64,000 nt of DNA, from positions 39,507,114 to 39,571,113 of the forward strand of contig NC_053392.1 in NCBI RefSeq assembly GCF_905171765.1. Direction: 5' to 3'. The notes beneath the pieces are model-generated. The model had not been told where the DNA came from and searched no databases. It saw only the letters and a program-made list of their open reading frames with translations. Shown here piece after piece: positions 22,228 through 34,093 of the stretch (within the stretch, counting starts at the first letter, position 1; the number at the start of each line of letters is the position of its first letter). Source of the DNA: Bufo bufo. Taxonomy: Eukaryota; Chordata; Amphibia; Anura; Bufonidae. The position numbers and the translations under genes are program-made.

Positions 22228-22433
22228 GCTCAAAGAAAGAGGATGATCCCAGAGTGTGGAGTCATTATATGCTGGGATAGTGGGGAGGAGTTGGTTACTA
22301 TGGTTTTTCTTTTGATTGACATATTCATTCTTTGCTGCTATGGTAACAGTAAAGGAAGTTAAAGCAATACTCGCCTCCGTGTCTTTAAAAAAATCATGAC
22401 TTTACGTCATAAAATAGGAAAATCATGAAATTT
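22228..22433 (-). repeat. DIRS right inverted terminal repeat with outer extension
   Basis: 22228-22385 is the inverted copy of the left repeat. A further unique extension of about 48 bp (tcatgactttacgtcataaa ataggaaaatcatg) reaches the right border, as usual for DIRS elements with unequal ends. Confidence 0.9.
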
Positions 22434-22986
22434 CACAGGAAGCACACAGGATTGAATATGCAACTTTGGAGGTGACAGTAGTACCAGACATTTTATAACA
22501 GTACAGCATTTTTAGTGAAGGTTTTGCACCTGCATCATTTGAAAAAGCAGAAAAACAAGAAAACAAACAAAACACCATTGAAACCTGTACAAACACTGCT
22601 AAAAATATATAAAAATGCATGCAGTATGGAAAATAAAAAAAAGTGGCTTTCATAATAACTTATTTTTTAGCGAAGAAAAAAAAGATGCCAGAGTAAAATT
22701 ATGTGCCAAGGGGACCTAAGGGAAACCAACAAAATTTTGATGCAGCTCTCAATGTGACTAGAGTACACGACATTAAATACTGTGACATGGCAAGATGAGA
22801 AGACCAAGTACTTAGAAAGTGATTAACCCTGCAGAGTCTGGAGCTCTGACTTCCAGGACGCTTAGAAGGCAACATCCCATTATAAGCCTCCGTCAGCCCG
22901 CAGATGCCAATGACTATGCAATCTGCAGAACAGTGACAGCAGGGACTGAATATAGGGACAACACCAGATAGCGGGACCGCTAATAC

Positions 22987-23094
22987 CTGATCTGTAGGGT
23001 CCTGATAAAAGACGCTGGCACTATCCGTGTGCGGAAACCAGAAGAAGCGGAAATATTCTGAGGAGTGCAAGTGTTTGTCAAGATTGTCAAGAAC
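22987..23094 (-). CDS. GULO: GULO internal exon (start of ALO-type C-terminal domain)
   Basis: This 108-bp minus-strand exon encodes 36 codons, [20 protein letters not shown] followed by [16 protein letters not shown]. It matches about residues 202-237 of the enzyme, where the FAD-binding half meets the sugar-lactone oxidase (ALO) domain. The EYFRF-WFPHT core is characteristic of GULO. The acceptor is a T-rich tract ending CTTGCAG (23095-23101); the donor is GTATTA (22986 downward). Both phases are 0, so STTLQE from the previous exon joins directly to VLDN. The exon sits about 170 bp from a long 35-bp minisatellite on one side and about 550 bp from a complete DIRS element on the other. Confidence 0.94.
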
Positions 23095-23266
23095 CTGCAA
23101 GAAAAAAACATAAATGATTACAACAAAAACTGTTTAAACACAGTGAAGGTCGTACAGGAGGGGGCGCTGTGATATACAGGGACTGAAAATAAAGAAATGA
23201 CATTAACTGGGAAAAATACAAAGCCATTTACATAGAAAACCTCCTAAAATGTATGTTCTATTATGT

Positions 23267-24520
23267 TGTCAAGATTATAGTAGTTATATTCTTGTACATA
23301 GGAGCAGTATTATAGTAGTTATATTCTTGTACATAGGAGCATTATTATAGTAGTTATGTTCTTGTACATAGGAGGCAGTATTATAGTAGTTATATTCTTG
23401 TACATAGGAGGCAGTATTATAGTAGTTATATTCTTGTACATAGGAGCAGTATTATAGTAGTTATATTCTTGTACATAGGAGCAGTATTATAGTAGTTATA
23501 TTCTTGTACATAGGAGCAGTATTATAGTAGTTATATTCTTGTACATAGGAGCAGTATTATAGTAGTTATATTATTGTACATAGGAGGCAGTATTATAGTA
23601 GTTATATTCTTGTACATAGGAGGCAGTATTATAGTAGTTATATTCTTGTACATAGGAGGCAGTATTATAGTAGTTATATTCCTGTACATAGGAGGCAGTA
23701 TTATAGTAGTTATATTCTTGTACATAGGAGCAGTATTATAGTAGTTATATTCTTGTACATAGGAGCAGTATTATAGTAGTTATATTCTTGTACATAAAAG
23801 TAGTATTATAGTAGTTATATTCTTGTACATAGGAGCAGTATTATAGTAGTTATATTCTTGTACATAGGAGGCAGTATTATAGTAGTTATATTCTTGTACA
23901 TAGGAGCAGTATTATAGTAGTTATATTCTTGTACATAGGAGCAGTATTATAGTAGTTATATTCTTGTACATAGGAGCAGTATTATAGTAGTTATATTCTT
24001 GTACATAGGAGCAGTATTATAGTAGTTATATTCTTGTACATAGGAGCAGTATTATAGTAGTTATATTCTTGTACATAGGAGCAGTATTATAGTAGTTATA
24101 TTCTTGTACATAGGAGCAGTATTATAGTAGTTATATTCTTGTACATAGGAGCAGTATTATAGTAGTTATATTCCTGTACATAGGAGCAGTATTATAGTAG
24201 TTATATTCTTGTACATAGGAGCAGTATTATAGTAGTTATATTCTTGTACATAGGTGCAGTATTATAGTAGTTATATTCTTGTACATAGGAGCAGTATTAT
24301 AGTAGTTATATTCTTGTACATAGGAGCAGTATTATAGTAGTTATATTCTTGTACATAGGAGGTAGTATTATAGTAGTTATATTCTTGTACATAGGAGCAG
24401 TATTATAGTAGTTATATTCTTGTACATAGGAGCAGTATTATAGTAGTTATATTCCTGTACATAGTAGCAGTATTATAGTAGTTATATTCTTGTACATAAA
24501 AGTAGTATTATAGTAGTTAT
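23267..24520 (+). repeat. 35-bp minisatellite, array 1a
   Basis: Dozens of copies of a 35-bp unit (cagtattatagtagttatat tcttgtacataggag), some 36 bp with an extra G. It starts about 170 bp from the GULO exon at 22987-23094. Its last copy is cut by the solo LTR at 24521. Open frames encoding MYKNITTIILPP repeats on the minus strand come from the 36-bp units and are not genes. Confidence 0.97.
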
Positions 24521-25212
24521 TGTAACAGTCGCGTACACACACACAGGGGGGAGGGAAGTGACCACTGCTCTCCACCCTTACCCCTGGCCCTGCCTACTTG
24601 CCTCGCGAGTCCTAATGACAGGGGACAACTGGACGGCAATCCCTAACTTGGAGTAAGTGCAGGGATGACATACAGACAAACAACAGGACGTGAACGGACC
24701 GAGTCAATACCAGGAAAGCTGCAAAGTACAAATGGAGCAAGCAGAGAATTGTCAGGAGAAGCCGGGGTCATAAATACCAGGAGAGCAGAGAAGTACAAGA
24801 GGAGTCCTAAGAGAGTAGTCAGGTGGGAGCCGAGGTCACAATACCAGGACGGATGCGCAGTACAGGAGGATCAGGCAAAAGGATGGTCAAGGAACAGGAT
24901 CAGGTAAGTATTCAGCAGTCCAACAAATACCAGGAACCTAGAAATTAACAGGCAACCTGTAGCCAGCAGGCTGCCTGTATTTATAGTGGGGAGTGAGGGT
25001 CATGTGACGTGGCCAGCGTCACATGACCGACAGACCAACCAGTCGAGCACCGAGTGATCAGCTCGGCGCTCAAGGCAGACTTAGGAGCAAGGAGCCACCC
25101 AGCTAGTAAAGCCGCCCTGGGAATGAGGTCAAACACAGAACCTCATTCCAAAAGCTAAGCAACAGTTCTGCGGGCAATGGGGGACCGAGTGCACCTTCGG
25201 AACCCCGAGACA
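24521..25212 (-). mobile_element. Solo LTR inside the 35-bp minisatellite
   Basis: 692 bp, with ends TGTAACAGTC and CCCCGAGACA, flanked by the 5-bp direct repeat GTTAT (24516-24520, 25213-25217). Read on the minus strand it starts TGTCTCGGGG, has a TATA box (CTATAAATACAGGCAGCC near 24985-24968) and ends GACTGTTACA, so minus is the likely transcription sense. No internal region remains. It may be gypsy- or ERV-like; the family is not proven. Confidence 0.85.
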
Positions 25213-26295
25213 GTTATATTCTTGTACATAGGAGCAGTATTATAGTAGTTATATTCTTGTACATAGGAGCAGTATTATAGTAGTTATATTCTTGTACATA
25301 GGAGCAGTATTATAGTAGTTATATTCTTGTACATAGGAGCAGTATTATAGTAGTTATATTCTTGTACATAGGAGGCAGTATTATAGTAGTTATATTCTTG
25401 TACATAGGAGTAGTATTATAGTAGTTATATTCTTGTACATAGGAGCAGTATTATAGTAGTTATATTCTTGTACATAGGAGCAGTATTATAGTAGTTATAT
25501 TCTTGTACATAGGAGCAGTATTATAATAGTTATATTCTTGTACATAGGAGTAGTATTATAGTAGTTATAGTCTTGTACATAGGAGGCAGTATTATAGTAG
25601 TTATATTCTTGTACATAGGAGGCAGTATTATAATAGTTATATTCTTGTACATAGGAGCAGTATTATAGTAGTTATATTCTTGTACATAGGAGCAGTATTA
25701 TAATAGTTATATTCTTGTACATAGGAGTAGTATTATAGTAGTTATAGTCTTGTACATAGGAGCAGTATTGTAGTAGTTATATTCTTGCACATAGGAGGCA
25801 GTATTATAGTAGTTATATTCTTGTACATAGGAGGCAGTATTATAGTAGTTATATTCTTGTACATAGGAGCAGTATTATAGTAGTTATATTCTGTACATAT
25901 GAGCAGTATTATAGTAGTTATATTCTTGTACATAGGAGGCAGTATTATAGTAGTTATATTCTTGTACATAGGAGGCAGTATTATAGTAGTTATATTCTTG
26001 TACATAGGAGCAGTATTATAGTAGTTATATTTTTGTACATAGGAGCAGTATTATAATAGTTATATTCTTGTACATAGGAGGCAGTATTATAGTAGTTATA
26101 TTCTTGTACATAGGAGCAGTATTATAGTAGTTATATTCTTGTACATAGGAGGCAGTATTATAGTAGTTATATTCTTGTACATAGGAGCAGTATTATAGTA
26201 GTTATATTCTTGTACATAGGAGCAGTATTATAGTAGTTATATTTTTGTACATAGGAGCAGTATTATAGTAGTTATATTTTTGTACATAGGGGCAG
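25213..26295 (+). repeat. 35-bp minisatellite, array 1b
   Basis: Continuation of array 1a after the LTR insertion, same unit and orientation, with slightly more variants (ttataatagttat, atttttgtac). It decays into tagtttctagtttttagttt after 26290. Confidence 0.97.
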
Positions 26296-26339
26296 TTTTA
26301 TAGTTTAGTTTCTAGTTTTTAGTTTCTAGTTTTAGTAGT

Positions 26340-28615
26340 TAGTAGTATTTTTGTAATATATAATTTACAAGTGTAAGTAGGCTTGACTGGCATTTGTTTA
26401 CTATTTACATACATCTGAACAGTAAATGGAGCTGCCCTTTAATTAAAGCCTTAATGAAACAGAATAAGACACGGGAATCCTGTACTGTTATGTGGAATAT
26501 ATAATGTGGTTACATACAACCATACATTAATTTAGATCCATCAGTGATAGTTCTGATAATGCAGCCTGTCAGTACTGGGGGGATGGGCAGTGTATAGGGA
26601 CGCTGCAGGCAGGCGTTAAATGCTTCCGCTGTGCTCTGCCATTCCGATACGTCTCCGTAAAAAAAAAATTAGCATCTGTACATCGATCCTTAAGGAAACT
26701 ATACATTGGCTCGGCATCTGTCATCCCAGCAGGCAGAACATCACTATGGAGACCGGCGAGGTAATGTGCAGAGATTTATAAAGGAGCTTTACGATGATTT
26801 AAAAGGATATTGACAAATGTCACGGCCATCTTAAATATTGTCACATTGTTGCTGATTGTAAAATTGAAATCAAAGCAGATTTACTGCTGAGCCCCTGATT
26901 GAAGCCGTTCCTTGGAGTTGATATTGATGTATCTCGCTGCTTCTCTATGTGTTTGTTCAAACCTTCAATTGGCAATGAAAGAAAATAAATGGAAAAACAG
27001 AAACATCTGAAAGTTTCCTAATCCTAGAAACAGATGAAAAAGATGCTATAAATGTAGAAGACTTTCAGGTTTGTGAAGAAGAAGATGATGTGTTCCTTGT
27101 GCTCGTCCAATTTACAACACCCATTTTGATGCACATTATAGAGAATTTCCAATCAATATTTTTGGGGAGGGGGGTTTTGTCTGGGATCCTTCTTTCTTAG
27201 CTAAAGTGGAGAGAAGTTAGAAAGAGCATCTCTCTCTTTCTGGAGGACCTGTTGTGTCCTGCCTTCCACAGACCACCCATGGATGTGATTGGACACTGTG
27301 TAACGCTTCACTTTCCCTATGGTGGCGTTGTAGGGAAATTGAACACCTTACTAAGGTTTCACCACAGACCACAGCTGATCCCTGGGGTTGCCTATGTAGT
27401 ACCTCAGACCTGAGGGTACTACCATTGTAAATGATTCGTAATGCAATGTCATGCTATACACCATGTACATCAGCAGATGGGGTACAGTTGGCAGTGTTTC
27501 GCAACAGGAATGGGACTTACCATCTCCTTCCTCCCCTCTTGGTGGTAGGAGGGTAGTCCAGCTTCCTGCCAAGGGAGGGGCAGAGCTAGTTTGAAGGGTT
27601 AGAAAGGAGTGAGGGAGCATGAGATCCCTCTCACTTTTCTGGTCCATGAGGACCACAGAGTCAGCTCATCTGGGAGGACCACAAGTCCAGAAATACTGTA
27701 GTGTCCCAGACTACAGAAGATCTGTAAGCTATGGCATATTTGTGTCCAGCTAGACAGACTCCACTGCAAGGTGAGTGGAAACATGTTAAGACACCACCAC
27801 TGCAGTTCAGGACAGGCATACTGTAGCTGGAGCCTGCATCATATAGTGCACACCTACTGCCACAGGTGCCATAGAGAAGGGAATCGGGAGAGTGACAGCT
27901 TTAGCGAGCAAGCTTCTGAGTGTAATCTTCTGTAACATTGCCAGCCCCCCATACCCCATCTATTACTTTTGGATGTGCCACAAGTTGTATTTTCCACTAA
28001 GTAAAGAGAGACTTTTATACGTTTATTTCCAGTTGGATTCTTCAATCTACACTTTCACTGCACTGATACCCAGGGAAAAATGGCCTGAGGGAGTACACCG
28101 CGATACAACATCTCATCAGGGCCACTACCACTCCTATCCTCTGAACTGGCTCCTCAAGGCCCCGATGCACCTGCAACCTGGGATCAGCGTATTGTCAGGA
28201 CACCCTTCTATCCATTGGTCAGAACTATAGTAATTATTGTATAATATTATAGAAATTACAATTATGGTTAAAGGTCATAAAATGATTGTTTAATCTGTGT
28301 GTCTGCCATTGTTAGACCCCAGGGGCACAGTTATACCAATTTCCCATTAAAGTATGCAAGGGTAGTAGTCATACTTGGCTATTGGTACCTAAGGGGCCCC
28401 AAAGGCTTGTCTGCCAAATAAGAAAACACCAGCATTGTAAATGGCACAGGTACGGTAAGTACATTGGGCTCCAGGAGCCTCACGTTATGCCTCTGGCTGA
28501 TCCTTTCCCCAGCTCAGTATTTCCAAAATTAGCTTGTGCACCACCCAATGATGCTGTGATCCCACTGGGTTATTTAAACCCAGGTCAGATGTCAGGATAA
28601 TTCAGGTTGCATACC
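26340..28615. other. Single-copy-looking intron sequence
   Basis: No arrays, no transposon ends and no convincing frame. 26740-27060 has the balanced, non-repetitive look of conserved non-coding DNA (see findings). 27300-28250 has only short frames. Confidence 0.45.
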
Positions 28616-29215
28616 AGTGTCCCAATACTCCAACTTCCCAACTCTGCTACTTGGTTCTTCAGTCACCAGTAACACTGCTATACCCATCTCCAGAACTACA
28701 CTCCTTAAAGTCTACTAGATCAACTCTACACTAATCTTTAGCAGCTCTGCCATGTCACTCTGCTATATTGGTCTCCATGACCCTGTTACATGAACTCTCC
28801 CGCATCAACCCTGCTACGTTAATCTCCAGCAACTCTGCTACTTTGCTCTGCTATACCAGTTTTCAGAACTCTACTAATTGAACTCCAGTAACTCTGCAAC
28901 ATCATCTCTGCTACATTGATCTCCATTGCTCTGTTACATCACTCTGCAATACTGGTCTCCATGACTCTGCTACATGAACTCTACCACATCAACCCTGCTG
29001 CATTGTTCTCCAGCAACTCTGCTACTTTGCTCTACTATACAAGTTTTCAGAACTCGGTTACATGAATCTCCAGTAACTCTGCTACATCAACTCTGCTACA
29101 TTGATTTCCTTTGCTCTGTTACATCACTCTGCTACACTGGCTCTCCATCTCTGCTACAGTGGCTCTCCAACCCTGCTACACCAGCGCTGCCTAGTTGTGC
29201 TCTACTCTACCAGAT
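28616..29215 (+). repeat. Degenerate minisatellite (actctgctacatcaactctg)
   Basis: Many diverged copies built from ctccagcaactctgctac, actctgctacattgatctcc and tccatgactctgctacatga, with irregular spacing of about 25-35 bp. An old array. Confidence 0.75.
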
Positions 29216-29930
29216 AGGCAGCTTAGCAGATCCACCTCACCAGATGAGAACACATCAGGCAGATCTTACATCTTGAGCTCGCACCCCCCCCCACCCCCAC
29301 ACACACAAATGATGGACTTTACTATTAATACAGATGACCACAAGCTTTCCAGTTAATGGGGGATATTTACTAATACCAGAATGCTGGAGTGCGGAGCGTG
29401 ATAGATCCCCGCCTTAGACCAGACAGTCTATACTGTAGGTGCACCAGATTTATCATCCAGGCACTGAGATAAGTCTGGCGCAGTTTCAGACGGTCTATGT
29501 GTAAGCTGTCCTAATGCAGGACATAGTGTTTTGTGCCTTCCGGGAAAGATTTCATTACCGGCGGCACGTCATTACATCTGGAGCACATTAGAGCAGAAAT
29601 AATGCAGGATGCGGCTTACCGGGAAGATCTGCACACAACGATGAGTCTTAATTAAATTCCTTCTGCAGATTAAGCTTTCTTAGCAAATGAAGAGGTGTGG
29701 ATTTTACAAATGCATCAAAACAGGTCTCTATGGAACCGAAAATTATACGTGTGTGCGTACATGGCGGCATACAGAACTCCTGCTGACCTGGACATTGCAC
29801 TTTCAAAATGTTCTATTATGTAAAGTTTAGAATGACCAGGTAATTAATTACATATGCTTAAGCTGTTCTACAGTGCCCATATAACACCGCCATACAGTGC
29901 CAAATAATCCCTATATATATATACACAGTC
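29216..29930. other. Intron sequence, simple repeat and unique DNA
   Basis: 29283-29307 is C-rich then (CA)n. 29510-29770 is single-copy-looking. No gene recognised. Confidence 0.45.
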
Positions 29931-29993
29931 GAGTCCTATTATTCTGACCACTTCCTACTTTCGGCAGTGTGTAGCTCATGAAGGAAGTCCTGT

Positions 29994-30305
29994 GTGCTGA
30001 GCTGGCTCAGTTGGTATATAAGGTGTGCTGAGCTGGCTTGGTGGGTATATTAGGTGTGCTGGGCTGGCTCGGTGGGTATATAAGGTGTGCTGAACTGGCT
30101 CAGTGGGTATATAAGGTGTGCTGAGCTGGCTCGGTGGGTATATAAGGTGTGCTGAGCTGGCTCGGTGGGTATATAAGGTGTGCTGAGCTGGCTCGGTGGA
30201 TATATAAGGTGTGCTGAGCTGGCTCGGTGGGTATATAAGGTGTGCTGAGCTAGCTCGGTGGGTATATAAAGTGTGCTGAGCTGGCTCGATGGGTATATAA
30301 AGGTG
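29994..30305 (+). repeat. 31-bp minisatellite with a TATA motif in each unit
   Basis: About ten copies of ggtgtgctgagctggctcgg tgggtatataa. It lies between the left terminal repeat and the transposase remnant of the Tc1/mariner element. Most units carry TATATAAGG. Confidence 0.95.
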
Positions 30306-30629
30306 TGTGATAGGCGGTCTACACACATATCCCTCGTTGGTGTCATCGGTAAAAGGGGTGATTTATCAGAGTTGATGAAGGGCCGATTATTGGCTTTCGG
30401 GCCTCGGGTGGCGGTATTTCTGACACTGCGCAGTGTGAACTGTTCTCTGCTGCTGTGGTGATAGTGTACGGTGAGCGGACACATGACAGCAGTGAATTAG
30501 AGATGTGGAAACTGCGGAGCACCACGTGCCACTGATGTGAGAGGTGAGCGTCAGCTATGAAGGTGCGCGAGGGCGGACTGACACCCTACAGAGGAGCAGA
30601 TCACCGCCAAAATGATCCAGGGGTGACCA

Positions 30630-31350
30630 GACATGTGTCTAACACAACAGTTCAGAGAACCTACTGCATATGGGGCTCCGGAGCAGACGGACGGTCTCTG
30701 CTCCTCCGATAATGAAGTTCCATCAGCAGAAAAGGCTTCAGTTTTCTCGGCAGTATCAGAATTGGACTTCGGCCGATTGGTAAAGTGTTGTCTACTCCGG
30801 TGGGTCACGTTTTCTCCTTCATGGAACAGATGGACGTTGTGGTGTCAGGAGAGAAACATCAGAGAGGGAACGCCCTGCAGCCATTGCTGGAAGAACACAA
30901 GCTGATGGTGGCAGCGTTATGGTCCGGGGAAGGTTTTCCTGGCACTCTCTCGGCCGCTCATCCATGTGGAAGGCACTCACAACCGATTTCTGTAGGAATC
31001 CATCCTTGCAGATCACGTCCACCCATACATGCTGATTGTCTTCCCCGGGGCAGATGGGATCTTCCAGCAAGACATTGCGACGGCTAGAAGAGATGTCCGA
31101 CATTGGATGGAAGATCATGACCAAGACTTCCAAGTACTACACTGGCCCCAAATTCTCCAGACTGGAACCCAATTGAGAATCTGTGGGACCACCTTGAACA
31201 TTGTGTTCTCTCCTCCAGCAGCTGAGGGGTGCACTGCAGTCAGCATGGCTCCACATACCTGTTACAACCTACCTGGACCTCATGGAGTCATTCCCAGCCC
31301 CGTCTATCTGCTGTCCGTGCGGCACACGGCAAATACTCTGGATATTAGGT
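30630..31350 (+). pseudogene. Tc1/mariner transposase remnant
   Basis: Frame-broken pieces are recognisable: a block reading MLIVFPGADGIFQQDIATAR then DVRHWMEDHDQDFQVLHWP (about 31029-31150), the DDE-catalytic neighbourhood of Tc1 transposases. Downstream, in another frame, is the usual WNPIENLWDHLEH region (about 31160-31200). The Asn-Ala-Pro-Cys-His segment expected after the first Asp is damaged. Several shifts and stops make it non-functional. Confidence 0.8.
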
Positions 31351-31374
31351 AGTGGTCAGAATAATGGGACTATA

Positions 31375-31969
31375 TACATACAGTAAACATAAAATATTAA
31401 AACACTTGACTGCTCAGAGTTAGGACTTCAAATTGGCTCCTGCACCTGCCCGATGAATTGAACACGGCCTCATGAATGATCAGAACCATGGTCCAAACTC
31501 TAGTAGAGAACCTTCCCAGACGAGCGGAGGAGAAACGTCAAGGGTTCTGGAATGAAATGTTTAATATATTGCCTTGTGTTGTGTATGTTTTATCTGCTGA
31601 AATATTTTATTGTACCTGGTGGATGCTAACAGGTTTCAGAGGAAGAAGACAAAGCAGGATGTTCGTCAGCGATGGCCTCATTTTTTTTGTAAAGTTGAGA
31701 TGTTTTTATTCAGTGCAGACAACTGCAGAAGAAATGAAGAGCAGCTCCGGAGCTCCATCTCCACTAAACGTCTTCACAACAAAGTCATTGTTCATCCCAT
31801 ACAATGCAAGCTCGTTACTGCATCTCCATGCTGATCCTTTTTATCTCTAGGAAGTGGAGAGTAGTGGCACAGCGCTGAAAGCTATTGATGTAGCAGAGCT
31901 GATTGTGTCATTTAAAAGCAATGTGTCATCAGAAAATTAAATTAAATTTTTTATCTTTAGATAGACAAT
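31375..31969. other. Intron sequence, nothing recognised
   Basis: A 124-codon plus frame (31476-31850) has no recognisable domain and is probably chance. Confidence 0.4.
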
Positions 31970-32455
31970 TAAGCTAGTTTCACACTAGCGTTCTGACCAT
32001 CCGGCAGAGGCACAGCCTGCCTGAGTTCATCGTGTCTGGCCTAGCCGGAAACAGTTGGTGCACTGCCAAGCCCCATTGACTATAATGGGACCCAGCAGGG
32101 ATCTGGCTTGTTTCCGGCACGATACAATCCCCTCTGGGTCCCATTATAGTCAATAAGTTCTGGTGGGGAAAGGCAGTATTCGGCTATGACGGACATTATG
32201 AACTCTATGTTTCTCTGCCGAAACAGCCTGCTGGATGGTTTTAAAGCTAGTGTTTGGAAATGAGTGAATTAAAGTTGACGAAGTGGAATTGGATCTGAAT
32301 TTCAGGAAAAATTTGATTCGCAGCGAAGCCAAATTTCCTTGCATTTCGTTGTAACGAATCGCATGTTTTCCTAAAATGGCTGCTGCACGTGTGAGGACAT
32401 GGAGAAAGGAACTCTGGGGAGGCGGGATCACCCATAATGCCATGCATGCATGCAG

Positions 32456-32517
32456 CCAATCAGCAGCCAGCCAGCCCTGTGATGTCACAGCCCTATAAAT
32501 AGCCTCAGCCATCTTGG
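32456..32517 (+). promoter_or_regulatory. CCAAT - TATA - YY1-like promoter in hAT-like element
   Basis: CCAAT at 32456-32460, TATAAATA at 32494-32501 and GCCATCTTGG (a YY1-type motif) at about 32509-32518. The same order and spacing occur in the element at 36130-38390. Confidence 0.5.
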
Positions 32518-32844
32518 ATTCTGCCATTCATCAGTGTATTGAGTGCAGGGAGAGACGTCAGCAGGCGCTAGGGACAGTGCTAGGAGAGACTTCATTGTGC
32601 TAAAAAAAACGATTAACAAGTGCAGGGAAAGTATAGGGAGGAATCATTTCACAGCATTTATGTTGAACAGGGTTCAGTAGGGGAGGTTCCAGCCTGGGTA
32701 ATAGGAACAATCCTATTACACCTTAATGCACTGACTGGGGATCCAAATTGCCATTATACAGCTCTGTAATTCCAGCAAACCGTTCTTGTTATTGGGGTGC
32801 AAGTGCTGTTTGGTACAGGCAGCCATTACCAGGGTTTATTACAA

Positions 32845-33062
32845 GCTGCTGCCACCTCCACACTATGTCACCTTGCCACTCTGTGGCCTCCTCATGCTGC
32901 TTCTACCTCCACACTATGTCACCTTGCCACTCGTGGCCTCCTGATGCTGCCGCCACCTCCAGACTCTGTGATTGTGCCACTCTGTGGCCTCCTCATGCTA
33001 CTTCCACCTCACCAATATGTCATAGAGCCACTCTGTGGACTTCTCATGCTGTTCCCACCCTT
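32845..33062 (+). repeat. 51-bp tandem repeat
   Basis: Four to five copies starting gctgctgccacctccacact; unit starts at 32845, 32896, 32946, 32997 and 33048. Confidence 0.85.
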
Positions 33063-33778
33063 CACACATTATGACTGGGCAACTATTTTGCCTTTCGGCC
33101 TGGCTGACATCATCATTTATTTGACCCTTCTTCTGATTTGTCAGAAGGAAGGAAAAATAAGACGCACAACAGATCCTGTCTGTGTAGCAGCTGTAAGGCC
33201 TGTATGGTCCCATCAGAATTGGCTTGTGATTTGGTAGCCAAAAGCAGGAGTGGGTACAAAACACAGAAGACATGCAAATATTCTGTTCACGTGTCATCTC
33301 TGTTTTGGATCCACTCCCTTTTTTGGGGCATTAGCAATACAGATGGATTACTGGCCAAATGCTGACCGAGTGAAGGCGGATGCTCCACAGACAGGATCCG
33401 TTTTTTGTGGGTTATTGTTCTGACGGATCAGTGGAAAAGAAAAATAATCAGTGACGTCACAAACACGAACTTACTGCTGACACCCTCTCCATTCTGTCGG
33501 GGGGCTCTACTTGTATAAGCGTTTAATAGAACAGGTTCTGTAGACATCTATGTGGAATCAGCTGACGACTGTGTAAAAGGAGTGCGCTTCTTCTTGGCGC
33601 TAACATCGACCTGTAAGGCTGAGTTCATACTTGGGTTATTTGGTCAGTTTTGGCCCCGTGACTGCCCAAATAAGTGTAGTGTGCAGTGATTCTAAGAGCG
33701 ACGCCTGTCATCTGCGTGTCATACTGACTCACAGTATTATTTCACCACCACAGCAGACTCCCTATGTGTGTTACTGCA

Positions 33779-34093
33779 AGGCACAGTGTTCTACACCACT
33801 ATACAGGCACAGTGTTCTACACCACTATACAGGCACAGTGTTCTACACCACTATACAGGCACAGTGTTCTACACCACTATACAGGCACAGTGTTCTACAC
33901 CACTATACAGGCACAGTGTTCTACACCACTATACAGGCACAGTGTTCTACACCACTATACAGGCACAGTGTTCTACACCACTATACAGGCACAGTGTTCT
34001 ACACCACTATACAGGCACAGTGTTCTACACCACTATACAGGCACAGTGTTCTACACCACTATACAGGCACAGTGTTCTACACCACTATACAGG
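33779..34093 (+). repeat. 26-bp perfect minisatellite
   Basis: About twelve identical copies of gcacagtgttctacaccact atacag. Because 26 is not a multiple of three and the unit lacks stops, three frames are open with the same cyclic peptide; these are not genes. Confidence 0.95.

Larger units (their letters stand above)
16717..22433 (+). mobile_element. Complete DIRS-type tyrosine-recombinase retrotransposon
   Basis: A 5.7-kb element with every DIRS hallmark. It has unequal inverted terminal repeats (about 16730-16885 and 22228-22385). Its internal complementary region (21800-21893) contains the complement of both outer ends. Its coding order is gag, RT-RNase H-methyltransferase-like, then tyrosine recombinase. 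No target-site duplication is expected or clear: flanks are agcct on the left and cacagg on the right. Both long reading frames are free of stops and the inverted repeats are identical over about 140 bp, so this is a young, possibly active copy. It is antisense to GULO and fills most of the intron between the exons at 22987 and 14901. Confidence 0.93.
29934..31374 (+). mobile_element. Decayed Tc1/mariner transposon
   Basis: Terminal inverted repeats: left gtcctattattctgaccact and right gtggtcagaataatgggact, each next to TA. The interior holds a broken Tc1-type transposase on the plus strand (30630-31350) and, near the left end, an expanded 31-bp minisatellite. Not active. Confidence 0.85.

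Noticed and set aside
22699..23100. 133-codon minus-strand frame
   Set aside because: Only its first 36 codons are a GULO exon; the rest is read-through past the donor site.
23267..26295. CRISPR-like regular repeat array
   Set aside because: Units are directly adjacent with no unique spacers, and the genome is vertebrate.
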